NCBI GenBank assembly: GCA_963932465.1
Contig: OZ010800.1
Location: 100,149,307-100,213,306 of the forward strand
Origin: Maratus speciosus
Taxonomy: Eukaryota > Arthropoda > Arachnida > Araneae > Salticidae
Reading direction: 5' to 3'
Length of the DNA stretch: 64,000 nt
Below the pieces are notes generated by a model, which was not told the origin of the DNA, ran no database searches, and saw nothing but the letters and a program-made list of their open reading frames with translations. Each line of letters starts with the position of its first letter. Within the stretch, counting starts at the first letter, position 1. Shown here piece by piece: positions 1 through 12,244 of the stretch. Made by a program: the position numbers and the translations under genes.

Positions 1-423
1 CTCTATCGATTTCTCTTAACCGTCCGATGGTTATAGGCTAGGTTTTGTTTTTATAAATTTAAAATGGCCGCCGTAAAATACAGAGACGAAAATAAATGTT
101 ACGCACCCTATCGAGTGATATGTCATTGGATAGGTCTTTCAAAATGAAGACGATATTTCATTGACTATATTACAGTCAGAAGCTCCGTTTAAATATTACA
201 CACCCTGGAAGTTGTCTAGGCAGGATCTCTAGCTTTACTGCAACTCTAACCTTCATAGTCATCTATAGGCCTCATCAAAACAGTGTTTATAGATAGGAGC
301 TAAGTATTAAGCACAACTTAAAAGCCATCAATACAAGTAAATAAAAAATATAGGTAACTGATATAAAAAATAGTTTCTCGTTGATGAAAAATAATTAATT
401 AGTTAGCTTTTTATGCAGTCGGG
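1..423 (+). mobile_element. TIR repeat element, copy 1 (cut by window edge)
   Basis: This matches, almost base for base, the copies at 15166-15677 (same strand) and 53284-53778 (opposite strand). By comparison about 110 bases of its left end lie outside the window. The right end reads GCAGTCGGG at 415-423, the inverse of the CCCGACTGC that opens the other copies, so the family has short inverted ends. No coding capacity is visible. It is probably a non-autonomous DNA element, but the superfamily is unknown because no target duplication could be defined. Confidence 0.6.
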
Positions 424-2790
424 TTTTTGGATTTTTTAAATTTAATATCCATTTATTTGACCGTGTAAAAATTGAAAATATGCGATGCTTAGAATAAAAA
501 AAATGCAGTAGATATTATCAGTATTTAACAGTAGAAAGATACATTTGCTTTCTTTTACGGCAGGCTTATGTAACGGAACGTTATTTTTTAGGGAAGTCAC
601 TTTAACACTAGCACAGCCGGCAATTTTACGGAAGTTTTATAAAAAGTATTTGACACCAGGACTTTTATTTAAACTATTTAACTTATTTAATTATCCTATT
701 TTTGAGGTGCAAGCATTTAACATAATTTACGAACAAAAATTAAGTTTCGAATCGATTATCAATTTGGCAGGGGTACAAATTACCTCTAATGGCTGCTCTA
801 TTGTTAATTGTTGCCCGAAAAAATATCATATCGGTGGCTAATACTTCAGATTGGCAGGTAATGAAGGACAAACATAGAAGCAATCAGGAAACTTATATAA
901 ACAAGAGTTTAATATATATATATATATATATATATCAATGTGCTTTTAATTTAAAAAGAAAAACAAAATAAGTGTAAATAATTTTCATGAATTTTCTTAT
1001 ATGTATTATATGCATATTGTTAATTATAAAATTTGAAATCATTTATTTACCTTCATCTTATTCTGTTGAATCTTTCTTTTAATTTTTAAAAATGAAATAT
1101 ATTATTTAAGTTTAATTTTTATATCTGTTCACTAAGCGTTAAAAAAATAATAATAATAAGCTAAAATAAGTACTTTATACACTGTTGTAACGAAAATAAA
1201 CAAACTTTCACATGCATCTGAATTTCAAGCAGAGAATATACTACGAATTTGTTCTTGCTTTGAAAAATGTATGAATAATTTTTGTCGAGGAAAATGAAAC
1301 AGCATTTTCATTCATGTTGTTTTGAGCTCTAAAAAATCTTTGATGAAATAAAAAAGAAAGTTTTCATCTGTCATAAAATTTGAACTTTGTTATGCTCGTC
1401 TGAAAAGATGGAATTTTCATAAAAGTTGTTTTACTACAAAAAAAAACAGTGCTGCTGCGACGTAAACATTACTAATACGTTTGAAACATCTTATATGTAT
1501 GTGGGTGAGTATCAAAACATGCGAGATTTTGAAAACAAAAATTTTGAAAATTTAAATCCTTTCAAAGCTTCTGATTTTTTTAATGTTGGTTGAACAGCTG
1601 AATAAAGGAATATATATGTAAAACTGTTAGTACTGTAAATGAAATCCACAGCATTTACGGTTCATTTATAGAGACACCCAAAAGAATCCCGTTACATTAT
1701 GGTCTGCGGGAAAAAATCTTTTGCTCCGTATTTTAATGATGTCATATTTTTTGTAACGTACTGAATTTTATATACATCACTAAGGTGTACTAAGGCAATT
1801 ATTGTAGAATATGGTGCGCATACAGTATATCGTTTATTTAAAGGGACACACAAAATAATTTCGCTGAAGAATAAATTTAACTATTGAAGTCTATGACCAA
1901 TAATTGCTGGAAGTGCGTTTGTAGTTGTGATATGCGTTTTCAAAATGAACTGGGTTTTTTTTTTTTAATATTACTTGTTGTAAATACATTCTATAGATAA
2001 TATACAGGGCTGCACAAAAGTTCTCATGTACATTTCCGTTTATTCACTGAAATGAGTGAATGGAAATGTTTAACTGTGCTATGAATTTCACTGAACTAAC
2101 TTTTAGCATACTATGTAGTATACATACAAATCCATAGCCTAGTTTAATATTTTATATCTTAAAAGCTGACGAAGTGTAAATAAGATTGTAACGCTTCACA
2201 GAATAATAGGTATACATTTTATAAGTATTTTGACAACTAATTAAAAAATAAAGAGACATCATTTAAGAAGAGCACAAAGAAAAAAGAAGTTAAAATATTA
2301 ATTTACTAAGTAGATATTTTAAAATACGAATACATCACATGCCCATAGACTTAACATTACCGAAGAGAGATTGGAAGTTGATTGACTAGCAGCCTTAAAT
2401 ATTTACTGTTTACACGAGAAAAATAATTGTTGATAGATTATTTTATTTACCAGTAATGTTTAACTAAATGTATTTAATTGTGCTGTTTATAAAATTTATT
2501 ATTTACATTTAATTTACTTTAATAATAATTATTACATTTAATTTACATTTAATTAAGATTATTTACATTTTATAAAGTTACATTTAATAATACATTTAAT
2601 GATACATTGAAGTGGAGTCTCTACAGTATACAGATGCTGGTTATTCAGTGTATTTAATAGATTACCAGTTTCAATCTGATTCTTCAGAACGCTGTTTTGC
2701 ATCTTCTTCATCACACTATTCTTGACTTTTATCAGGAATACCATAAAACCTAGCTGAAAAAGGAAGTTGTAAGGTCTCGCTACTGTATGG
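424..2790. other. AT-rich stretch without a recognisable gene
   Basis: Open frames here are short, AT-driven and without family resemblance. A TA microsatellite lies at 911-935. A member of a three-copy dispersed repeat lies near 1265-1430. Around 2500-2600 there is a short irregular repetition of ACATTTAAT. Nothing else was recognised. Confidence 0.5.
1265..1430 (+). repeat. dispersed repeat family D, copy 1
   Basis: This segment resembles 20240-20460 and 30550-30760. Shared landmarks in order are a GCATTTT(T)ATTCA block, a GTGCTCT/GAGCTCT block, an ACATAAAAAAGAAAGTC-like block, TGTCATAAAA and a GTCTGAAAA block. This copy is the most diverged. The repeat has no open frame, and its ends could not be set. 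Confidence 0.5.
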
Positions 2791-2820
2791 CTTGCTATTT
2801 TCCATTGGTCTTTGTGTAGA

Positions 2821-3163
2821 TCAGTTTATAAAAGTACCACTGATTATAAGAAGCCAATATGAAACACCTCTATTGAAAACTTCACTATTGCGATCTTCTG
2901 TATTGCACTTCCTTGAGTACTTTTTACGGTACTGTCTAAAATGTTTGTTTCTGGCCTCTGCAGCTTCTTCTGAACTTTGGGCAATGGGTACGACTGCTTT
3001 CTAAATTACAATGCCACCATCAATCAAAAAATTGTGCATTGTTGGAATCATGGGGTACCAATTATAAAGGTTCACAAACAGTCTTGCTGTTTCATCAGCA
3101 GATGGTTGGAACTTTTTTTCGTCAATGCGATGCTCACTTGTCATATTTTCTAATATTACTTAC
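2821..3163 (-). pseudogene. fragment of an unclassified arthropod transposase-like protein
   Basis: Read on the minus strand, one frame gives about 110 residues with a single internal stop. Landmarks in order are VILENM, a DETARLFVNLYNWYPM block, PTMHNFLIDGG, the stop, then IAQSSEEAAEARNKHFRQYR and a basic SRK segment, ending near FNRGVSYW. I recall this order (an ETA-x-LYV-x-LY-x-WY-x-MP block, an H-x-x-L-x-x-G block and an SEEAxEARNKxxRxYR block) from many predicted arthropod proteins of unknown function that appear repeat-borne. That is memory, not a search. Both ends are missing, and no inverted repeats were found around it. The function is unknown; a mobile-element origin is inferred. 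Confidence 0.55.
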
Positions 3164-3516
3164 AACCTTTAATCATTTTCTGCGTCTGCTCCAGACCCAG
3201 AACTGCTTTAATTCCCTCCTTTCTTCCCTTGTTTTCTACCTATGAGCCCCCGAAACTAATTGGAAAAGCTTTTTCCAGTAAATACATATTTATAGCTTGA
3301 AGCCGATCCGATATTTCTATCAAAAAGTATCGAGTTGCGTAAGTATGTACGTACTTACATACGTACGTACTTGCATATATACAGAATATGTAGGGCAAAA
3401 GCTCTCAGGCAATACTCTGTAAACTAAAAACCTGCAATAACAGAGCAAAAATATAATTTTCCACTTTTCAATTCGGTTGCCGCAAAGATGGGATTTAAAT
3501 AATACCCCCCCCCCCA

Positions 3517-3568
<52 letters not shown>

Positions 3569-3890
3569 GAAAAATGGCAACAATATGCGGAAGATTTTTT
3601 TTCAGAAATTGGCGCTCAACGCTATATATAATACGATTATAATTCAAACATGGTCCAGCAAAGCCCGACATATATTTAAAAATCTCTCTATATGTATAAA
3701 TTAGTGCCAAAAACGCCTTAAAAATAACCCTTTTACACATCTAATGTTTTTTTATTGCGTTAAAATCTAAACTATTCAAATTAACACGTAGTTTAACGCT
3801 AAGCTCTGACCTATATTAAACACGTAAGCCCTGTTTAGTTTCAATTAAACAATTCAGTGAGCCGCAAAAGAAATTATATCTAAACATAAC
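3164..3890. other. simple-sequence and gene-free stretch
   Basis: The main content is a compound simple repeat at 3505-3565. A run of TACGTACG-like words occurs at 3344-3372. Apparent open frames around 3320-3740 are translations of the simple repeat and have no family resemblance. Confidence 0.5.
3505..3565. repeat. compound simple repeat: C run, A run, (TA)n
   Basis: Eleven C, then about nineteen A, then (TA) to 3565. The sequence is directly visible. Such tracts are prone to length errors in assembly. Confidence 0.95.
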
Positions 3891-3891
3891 A

Positions 3892-6745
3892 ACAATGCCA
3901 AAAAGCAAAAAAAAAAAAAAGAAAAAAGAAAAAAAAACACGTCTAATCACAAAGAATCTTCCTCTTCAACTGAGGCCAGGAGCCACCAGATATAACTCAG
4001 GTTCCTAAAATAGACATAGATCGACGCAAAAATTAGTTAACTATTAAAAAAATATAATTTTTACAATTGTATGCGAAATTTAATTTTTGCATTTTTGGCG
4101 AGATTTTTGGTCAAATACTCCACTGTGGGACGTAAGAAAGAAAGGGGATAAAAATCAAAGCATTGAAACCGGAAAATTTTAACAGTAGAATTACATAAAT
4201 AAACAAGCTGTGAAGAGACGTTCAGCCCCACTTTCAATATTAACATCTCTGGGTACAAGCTCTTCCACACACCTCGTGCTGATGGTACGTACAGAGGAGG
4301 CACCGCAATTTACATAAAAAACCACATTCCACAGTACCAAACACATAACCACACCTTTAATGACCTTGAGTACACTAGTATAAATCTACAGCTTCCTCAC
4401 ATAAATATTAAATTAGCCTCTATTTTTGCTCAACTCACTGGTAACTTACCTATTAATAGTATTACACAGCTTTTTTCTCAACACCAACACTGCTTTTCCG
4501 TAGGCGATTACAATGCCAAAAGCAGACGCTGGAATTGCCGCGGCAACTCTCGGCGGGGTGCCTCTCTTCACAATTTAGCCCAACACTTAAATTTAAATAT
4601 CCATGTACCACCCAGACCAGGGTGGTACATGACCACATTACCACAGTGCCAGGTGCCCGGGACTCTATAATTGATCTTGCTCTTTCCAAAAATCTGCCCT
4701 ATTATATCTACTCTACTGTTATTAACGATCTCTCTTCTGATCGTTTACCTGTATGCTTTAAAATTGATATAATCAATCCTCTCTCCCCCCTCCCTTTCCG
4801 TGGCTATAGATTGGAAAAAATTCAACTCCCACATCACTAATGCCCAAAACTTTTCTATCTTCAACACTTTCAAAAATAATAATGTCTTCGTCCCACCCCG
4901 CTATATTTACAATCATATTTTACAGCGTAATCGACTCCGGCGACAATTTCAAATTTCAAGAGACCCCTCCATTAAAGCCCTTCTCAATAGGTTAAACAAT
5001 ACAATTAAAAACAGTCTCCATAAAGAAAAACAGAAAAATTGGAATAATTTTCTTAAAACTTTATCTTGCGAGGACAACTGTCTTTGGATATTAAAACGTA
5101 AATTGAATAAAAATTACACTCCAATACCCCCTCTCACTACAAACAACGTTACTGCTTACACTGACCAAAAAAAAGCTAACATGTTGGGTAATTCTTATGC
5201 TACCCAATTTTCTCCTAATCCGACCGTTGCAAATCAAACTCATCTTGATCATGTCAATGAGACAGTTCGTAACTTTCTGGCTATACCCCCTAATGATCCC
5301 CCCAACTATTTAACATATAGTTATTCATAGCATAATCAAAAAACTCAAAAAGCGTAAAACCCCAGGATATGACAAAATTATTAACTCTGCTCTTAGAAAC
5401 ATGCCTCCTAATTGCATAATCTATATTACCTACTTCACTAACGCTATCTTAAAATATAACTACTTCCCTAAACCTTGGAAACTTTCTATAATTTCTCCTA
5501 TTCCTAAACCTGGAACTAACCTTTCTGACCCCACTAATTACTGACCTATTTCCCATCTACCGTCAATCAGTAAAGTAGTGGAACGAGTCATTCGTACCCA
5601 GTTGCAGGATTTCATTCAACATAACAATGTTCTTATGCCTGAGCAGTTTGGCGTTCGCCCAAAACACTCGACACAACACCAGCTACTTAGGGTTGTTGAG
5701 TTTCTCAGTGAGAAGCACAATGCGAAAATTCCCGCAGCTGACATTTTTCTTGATGTCGCAAAGGCATTTGACAAGGTCTGGCATGTGGACCTTATTTACA
5801 AACTCATTCAGCTCGGTATTCATCCCTGACTTATACATTTAAAAAACTCGAACCTTTGCGACCGTTCTTTTCAAGTCCGCATAAACAACATTCTCTCAAT
5901 TATTCTGCTTATCCTAGCGGGTATCCTTCAGGGAAACGTGTTGGGTCCATTTTTATTCAACATTTCCTTCAATGATATCCCATTCTCCTTGCACACATAT
6001 CTCGCTCTTTATGCGGATGACACCTGTATTTATGCTTCAGCACACCACCCGTATACTCTATACAGGTACTTACAGACTCATATTGATGACTTCATGAACT
6101 GGTGTACGCTTTGGCGCGTCCTTATAAATGAAAACAAAACTACCTCAGTATACTTCTCTCGCAAACTAACATTTCCTAGTAGAATAATAAAAATAACACT
6201 GTTATCCCATGGTTTTACCAAGCAAAGTATCTTGGGGTCATTCTGGACCACCGCTTAACATGGAAAAAGCACATCCTTTCCATTAGAGGAAAAGTCGCTG
6301 GTGCGTTCAACTCTATAAAACCTCTCCTCAACAGCAAAACACTTTATGTACACAACATATTAATTCTGTATAATTCATGCATCCTCCCCATCATTACCTA
6401 TGCCAGTCCGGTCTGGGCTTTACCTGTAGGACTTCTATGAACTGCCTTAGTCGCATGCACAATACAAAACTGCGTATTGTTCGCAACGCATCCCGCTATT
6501 TACTCAACTCTATGGTCCGTACAGACTTAAAAACAACTACTTTGCGTAATCGTATTAGTGAACTTGCTAAAAAATTCTACGAAAAAGTTTCTGACCTCCC
6601 TAATGAAATCGTATCGGAGCTACCGGATTATGATGCCTTTGAGCCCCACCACCGGAAACGGCCCCGGTTTTCCATAATTGACACTCAATAAAATCTGGGT
6701 GCACCACGCTAAGTTTGCCTCTGTCAATATTTTTCTCTTTTTATA
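3892..6745 (+). mobile_element. degenerate Jockey-type LINE
   Basis: A non-LTR retrotransposon holding endonuclease, reverse transcriptase and the usual C-terminal region in the normal order. A lysine-rich start with Met at 3895, followed by proline-rich and PDITQVPKIDIDR-like text before the endonuclease, may be what is left of ORF1; this part is weak. The 3' boundary is uncertain: an A-rich tract begins near 6760, but the untranslated end could run further. No target duplication was found. It is probably truncated at the 5' end, as is common for LINEs. Confidence 0.75.
4135..6691 (+). pseudogene. Jockey ORF2: endonuclease and reverse transcriptase, broken
   Basis: The protein would nick target DNA and copy the element RNA at the break. 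Visible pieces: the AP-type endonuclease centre with RGGTAIYIKNHIP near 4290-4325, the GDYNAK motif near 4505 and an SIIDLALSKNLP / LSSDRLPV stretch near 4660-4750 (catalytic SDH has become SDR). Then KKRKTPGYDKI near 5350, SPIPKPG near 5500, PEQFGVRPKHST near 5640, DVAKAFDKVWH near 5755, a degenerate LQGNVLGPFLFN near 5930 (usually PQGS) and the catalytic YADD near 6010. The C-terminal VEL-like ending, EPHHRKRPRFS, closes at a stop near 6691. Frames change at least near 4620, 5300 and 6230, and there are stops near 5540 and 5828. It is inactive. Confidence 0.82.
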
Positions 6746-7248
6746 ACAATTTTACTTTAAAAATAAGAAAAAAAAGAAAAGAAAAAAAACCCCTCTCTAT
6801 AAGTGATATAGAGACCATAAAAGTTGTAAAATATAAAAAAATGTATGGCCCTGATTAGTCCCTTTTTTGAGGTTAATGTGGTCGTTTCCACCACTAGCTT
6901 TTCTTGCCCAAGCTTGGTGAGAGTATCTCTGAACAGTGCTAAATTTAACTTCTTCAATCCCTTATAGTAGTTCTTCAACTACAGTTTGACTTTTAAGTAA
7001 TTTATTAAGATTAATCATTTAACTTTTTACCATCTTAAGTCTACATATTTTTTCTCTTTTTTTTTTCTCTTAACTTTTTAAATTCTTTCAGTTAACTTAA
7101 TTTTTCTTGTAGTAGCTTTTTGCTACAGATTAACTTTCTCCCACTGGCTCATTAAAACATAAGACATTTTAATTCCTAGTCTGGGTGTTAAGCGTTATCA
7201 GCTAGGAAACCCCCTAATGCTGCTCACCTGTTCAGCACCTCACCTGTT
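6746..7248. other. gene-free; possible LINE 3' untranslated region
   Basis: A-rich at 6760-6790, then unique AT-rich sequence. It may belong partly to the 3' untranslated region of the Jockey element, but no boundary signal decides this. No coding resemblance was seen on either strand. Confidence 0.4.
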
Positions 7249-9240
7249 CAAGGGATGTTGACTTGAATGATTTGTGAATTGTCCAGTTTAAATTAACATT
7301 CCTAAAATTATTTATTTATCGTTGCAATTACGGCGGTTAAATATTTTAATTTATCCAGTACATAAATGATAAATATATTTTCGTGTTTATCTGAAAACGT
7401 CATTACAAATTATCACATCAAAACCATGTAATACTATAGGACGACCCTAAGGGATTCGATAGTTATATTCAAGCTGTGAAGTTTCAAGGGATATTGATTT
7501 GAATGACTTGTGAATTTTCAAGTTAAAATTAACTTTTCAAAAACTCTCTATTTATCGTTGCAATTACGACGGTTATATATTTTAATCTCTTCAGTATAGG
7601 AGGGTAGTACACAGTGAGATGAAAAAATATTATTACTTAACCTGTTGCAACTACTTTTATTCTTTTGAAAATATTTTTGCTACATCTTAAAGGAACACAA
7701 ATAAGCTACACATTAATATAGAAATGGTATTTAAAAATTTATTTATAAAAGCATAGATGTATGTTAACGGAGTATCGGAAATTGTCTCAATGTGTACCGA
7801 AATTGGTTCAATGTGTACCCACAGTGAGACAATGTATATATTTTCATGAATCATACATTTTTACAATCTATCCAATCTAATCTTTTTTCAGTGTAATAAT
7901 GTCTTAACTACTGCCTGAAATCGTGCTTAACACTTGGAGTTTAATCTGACATTTTCGGGGTCGAATAGTTTTGATAGAGCAAATGTAAAAATGAAAAGAA
8001 AATTTCAATAGTGACAGGTACGCATATTATTAACAATTCAACAGCATTTTGAGCTTAACTGAACATGTATGGTGAATTGTGGTAATTAAGATATAGTTAT
8101 CCTTCTTAAATAAAAGCTTAAAAGTATGGCAGTGTGCAGCTGAACATACATCCAAATTTCCAAAGGAAATCGGAAACCGGTTGTATCCTGATAGTTGCTT
8201 TATTATCATAAATTGTAGTTCTGGCAGTAGCATTTAAATGTCTGATTCATTCACAGAACCATATCTGGAACATGAGGCACGAAGCCTGCCGCTTTTATAC
8301 TCTTCGAAGATAAATCGCTTCAAAATCACCAACTTCATCCTTACAGGTTAAGATTTTTTCCCACAGAGAGCACACTATTTGGAAACCTCACAAGAACATA
8401 ATCAGGAACGATAGATTCCAGTTCTAGTTCCTGAAACCTGAATGATTCACCGTCGTCAGAAGAATAGTCTAGAACCATCTGTGTGCACATTAAGACACGT
8501 CTCACAAGTAAGACCGCAACTGTGTGTCTCACTGTGTACTTTCTTTACGCTGTAGCAAAATGGATGCCAGATCTGTTTCATCAATTTCATCTCTTTAGAA
8601 AGTTTGTGTCAATTTGTCGAAATAGTCTATTATTAGATATAGCTATGTTTGGTTAAGTAAATATATGCCATAATGACGGAAATAAACTCTAAAAATATAC
8701 GTTTATGTAACTTTAACCACTATAAAATAAAGAATTATTTACTACTTTGTAGCAGGAGTAGCCGAAGTGCCGAAACTACATCCACGTGCTGCATAAGATG
8801 AGGTGGTTGTGTTTGAGTGCTAGCTAGGAGAAAAAGTTATAACTATATGTCAAAATGGCTGCTGTCTCACTAAGTACCATGTCTCACTGTATACTACTCT
8901 CCCCTATATAAATAAGAAAAATATACTACTCTATTTACCCGCAAACATCATTACAATTTATCACATCAAAACCCTGTAATATTATCGGACGACCCTAGGG
9001 AATTCGAGCTTGATATTCAAGCTGTGAAGTTACAATGGATTTTAATATGAAATATTTATGCATTATCAAGTTAAAATTAAATTTATTAATTTTTTATATT
9101 TATCATTGCAATTACGACGGTTAAATATTTTAATTTATTCAGTATATAAAGAATGAAATATATTTTAGTGTTTACCTGCAAACGTTAATACAAATTATCA
9201 CATCAAAATACTGTAATAGCAGAATAAAAATAACCCCGTC
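7249..9240 (+). repeat. tandem repeat of ~235-bp units, interrupted
   Basis: Units start near 7249, 7488 and 9029, each opening with a CAAGGGATnTTGA-like word soon after AAGCTGTGAAGTT. Further shared words are CGTTGCAATTACGACGGTTA, TTTACCTGCAAACG and TATCACATCAAAA. The first unit is 239 bp. The second is 111 bp before the insertion at 7599-8904 plus about 120 bp after it, so it regains the normal length once the insertion is removed. The third unit is incomplete. No open frame follows the repeat. Confidence 0.8.
7599..8904. mobile_element. TIR element with TATA target duplication
   Basis: The left end reads GGAGGGTAGTACACAGTGAG. The right end, read inward on the other strand, is GGGGAGAGTAGTATACAGTG. 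TATA stands directly outside both ends (7595-7598 and 8905-8908), and the empty site CAGTATATAAA is present in the neighbouring repeat unit near 9152. TA or TATA duplication is therefore well supported. Inside, near 7785-7835, the phrase TCAATGTGTACC occurs twice, followed by a third copy of the terminal word CACAGTGAGAC. Minus-strand frames at 8030-8532 contain PDYVLVRFPN, loosely like a tail segment of some transposases, but this is too weak to classify. Confidence 0.75.
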
Positions 9241-10292
9241 AATTCTAAAGCCCTTTTATTTGAAATATTGTAATAATTAAATATACTAACATATTGCTAC
9301 ACTGACGAAATTTCGGTCCAGGAATATATTCAAACAATACTATGGAAAACTTCAGAATATGGAAGGGTAGATGATCTAGAATCTAGTCTCAGTTACCATT
9401 CGGTACAGGATATGGAAATATTTTCTGTATCAACTATGACCGCCGTATGTATTACAGCTAGACGACCATATATGTTATCTTTGCACAAAATAGCCAAGAA
9501 AGCTTCATTACTAGAGATTTCAAAATATTTTACGAAATTTAAAGGATGAATGAATAGGTTGTTCATTTATTCAGAAGTTCTATAAATTAAAACATTATCA
9601 TTACACGCAAAATCAAAACTTACTTGGCCATAGACTACATTCATAGTAAAATAATTAGGCACTGGAGCTACACATATTTAACTTTTACCGTGCGTTTTAC
9701 ATTTTTTGCATAATTTATAGTATGCCAAAGGGAATAATTTAATTTCTACTACAACAAAACTGTGAATCCGTTTCGAAATGTTCGTTTATTAAAGTTATCA
9801 TATATTGTATATTAAAGTGTGGCATTTGTTCCAGTTATTAATTTAAAAATCTATTTTTCTAATAAATAAATGAATGCGCTTTTTCCATAAAGTCCTCTAT
9901 AATAAAAAAAATAAGGAAAAGTAGAATACATAGTGGATTTAATTCCCCCCCCCCCCCCCCCGAAAACTAATCAAAATATTAAATGTTTCACTTTTTAAAT
10001 TTCCGTAAAATGATTTGAAATTTTAGTATTTTTTAAAATAAAAATCATGCTACATGTAGCTCAACGAATGATTTATTTACTTATTTACTTTTTTTGTAGT
10101 AGTAGTAGTGGTAGCAGTGACATAAATAAAGGAAAGTTATATTTTTAAATCCGTCATCTTTTTATGAACAAATAGAAAAAGAAGAAAATAATCAAATGTG
10201 CGATCAGTATTAATTTAATTTGCTAAGTAGAGTTCATTTGCTGAAAGAATATTAATATTTAGGGTTAAACCTGGATAAACCTGATTAAAAAA

Positions 10293-10350
<58 letters not shown>

Positions 10351-10461
10351 TATATAACATAATGCGAACAACGTATAATAAAAAAGCACAGATTACGTGA
10401 TTTTGTCAATCTTTAGAAATATGAAGTTCAAAATCAAAGGAATAAGGCAATCACAAATTCC

Positions 10462-10493
<32 letters not shown>

Positions 10494-10935
10494 AATCTAG
10501 AGCAGTTTGAATTTTTAAAAAAAGTCCATCTTTTATTCATAGATTTATTATAAATTCCCAATATAAGGTTAGATGTTTTAAACATTAAAAATAACATTAC
10601 AATGTTAATCAAATTTTAAAATCTCTTAATTTTCTTCAAAATATAGAAATAAATCAAATTAAATACTAAGTATTCCTTCTTTTCCCAAGGTAAACCAAGA
10701 AATCCCTCAAAGAATTACTCGCAATTTAGTCATGCAATAACTCATTCATCTATTATCTGCTGCTTTTCCACAAATTAATGGCTTCAGAAATCTCTCAAAC
10801 GTACATTTGTTCCTGCTTAAAGAGCAGTCTCTATAAATTTATCAAATGAGAATCGGTGCTGCTTAAAATTTCACGTGATCTACTATTTTTACTTTCTTCT
10901 ATCATTTATCTTTACAAGAAGAAAAGATTGGATTC
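9241..10935. other. gene-free stretch with simple repeats
   Basis: Contains a C run at 9945-9961, TA tracts at 10297-10356 and 10467-10493, and a short (GTA)n-like tract near 10098-10115. No protein resemblance was seen on either strand. Confidence 0.5.
10297..10356. repeat. (TA)n microsatellite
   Basis: About 30 TA units with one interruption by C. Directly visible. Confidence 0.95.
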
Positions 10936-10949
10936 GTGGAAAAGTTGGA

Positions 10950-11560
10950 AATTTTTCGACTTCCGAAATTCGACGGATTAGGATGTTTTAGGTGTCACAG
11001 ATCCCGAAAAACATATTTTTACAAAATGTTTGTTTGTATGTCTGTGACTCTGTCTGTCTGTATCGGACGCACACTTTGTGAGCCCTTTATCTCAAGAACT
11101 AATGCACGGAATTTAATATAAAATATTCATTTAGTTAGACCCTGATATAAATTGGTGCTGATTATGTTTTTGTATAAATTACCCAACTGGTGGTGCTTCT
11201 ATGCTTCATTTTTTAAGATTTCCGCAATAGCTCTATATCAAGAACTAATGCAAGAAATTTCACTAAACTTCATATTCAGCTAGATTTTGACATAGGTTGA
11301 TGCCGATAAGGTTTTGGTGTTAATCTCCCAATAGGTGGTGTTGCTAAACTGGATTTTTCACTGTTTTCGCAATAGCTCTATGTCAAAAACTAATGCACGA
11401 ATGTTCATCAAATTTCAGATTAAGTTAGATGTTAACATAAGTTGCTGCCACTTAGGTTTTAGTGTAAATCCTCAACAGGTGGCACTGCTATGCTGTAATT
11501 GTCAGCATTTTCCCAATTTTATAGGTAATCATATCTCAAAAACTAATGCACAGAATTTCA
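10950..11560 (+). repeat. tandem repeat of ~146-153-bp units (family S, + orientation)
   Basis: The word (A)AGAACTAATGCA or AAAAACTAATGCA recurs at about 11095, 11241, 11386 and 11539. Each is preceded by CTCTAT or TATCTCAA, and each is followed by a GTTGnTGCCnnTnnGGTTTT-like stretch. The first unit begins with GGTGTCACAGATCCC and a CTGTCTGTCTGT run. The same lead-in, reverse-complemented, ends the array at 16690-17135. Confidence 0.7.
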
Positions 11561-11971
11561 TTATTTTTTGATTCCTCATGATGGGCATAGTTTGCCATTT
11601 ATTTTTGGCACTGTGATAGTGAATTGTTATAGTGGTATTAACGTGTTTGAGAAGAAGAAAGTTTTGGTATTGGCACATCCGACAATTCAAAGTGTTCTGT
11701 GATCGCGTGCCCTGTGATAAAAGATTCAGCATGTAATCTGCATATATCATTGCACCTTTTATGTGTGAAGATAAGTAAAAGAATTCAGATTCTGCATCTG
11801 TGTTAAGCAAATTTCACATAGCTGTCAAAAAACCCATTATTCAGATTGATCCAAAGAAGACTGAAAAAGATACAAATAAAATTTTACTTTATGTTTCCTA
11901 CTTATCACACTTATTCCCACTTAATCCAATTATCAACGTGGCTTCTTTTTGAAATTTTATTGTCACTATTA
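11561..11971. other. gene-free stretch
   Basis: No recognisable gene, RNA or repeat. A minus-strand frame over 11529-11810 has no family resemblance. Confidence 0.4.
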
Positions 11972-12189
11972 GGCTAATGTCAAACGGACGTCTTTTTGCA
12001 CGCTCTTTTACTTACGTATTATCCCTACACAATGAAAGTGGCATTGTGTAGGGATAAGGCTAATGTCAGACGAACGTCTTTTTGCACGCTTTTTTGCTTA
12101 CGTATTATCCATTCACAATGCTATAGCATTGTGTAGGGATAATACGCAAGTAAAAAAGCGTGCAAAAATTCGTTCGTCTGACTTTAGCC
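11972..12189. mobile_element. palindromic foldback MITE, one full and one partial copy
   Basis: From 12058 to 12189 the sequence is an almost complete palindrome: GGCTAATGTCAGACGAACGT at the left, GCATTGTGTAGGGATAATAC in the right arm, and CTGACTTTAGCC at the end, with arms of about 60 bp. Directly before it, 11972-12057 repeats the left arm and the start of the right arm. The flanks are TTA on the left and TAA on the right, so the target duplication cannot be fixed. There is no coding capacity. Confidence 0.8.
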
Positions 12190-12244
12190 TAATACGTAAC
12201 TTAATGTGATGACATGATTTTATTCTGTGAAATAAGCTTTTTAA

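Noticed and set aside
4061..4689. Minus-strand frames over the LINE endonuclease
   Set aside because: Shadows of the plus-strand endonuclease with its RGGTAIYIKN and GDYNAK motifs.
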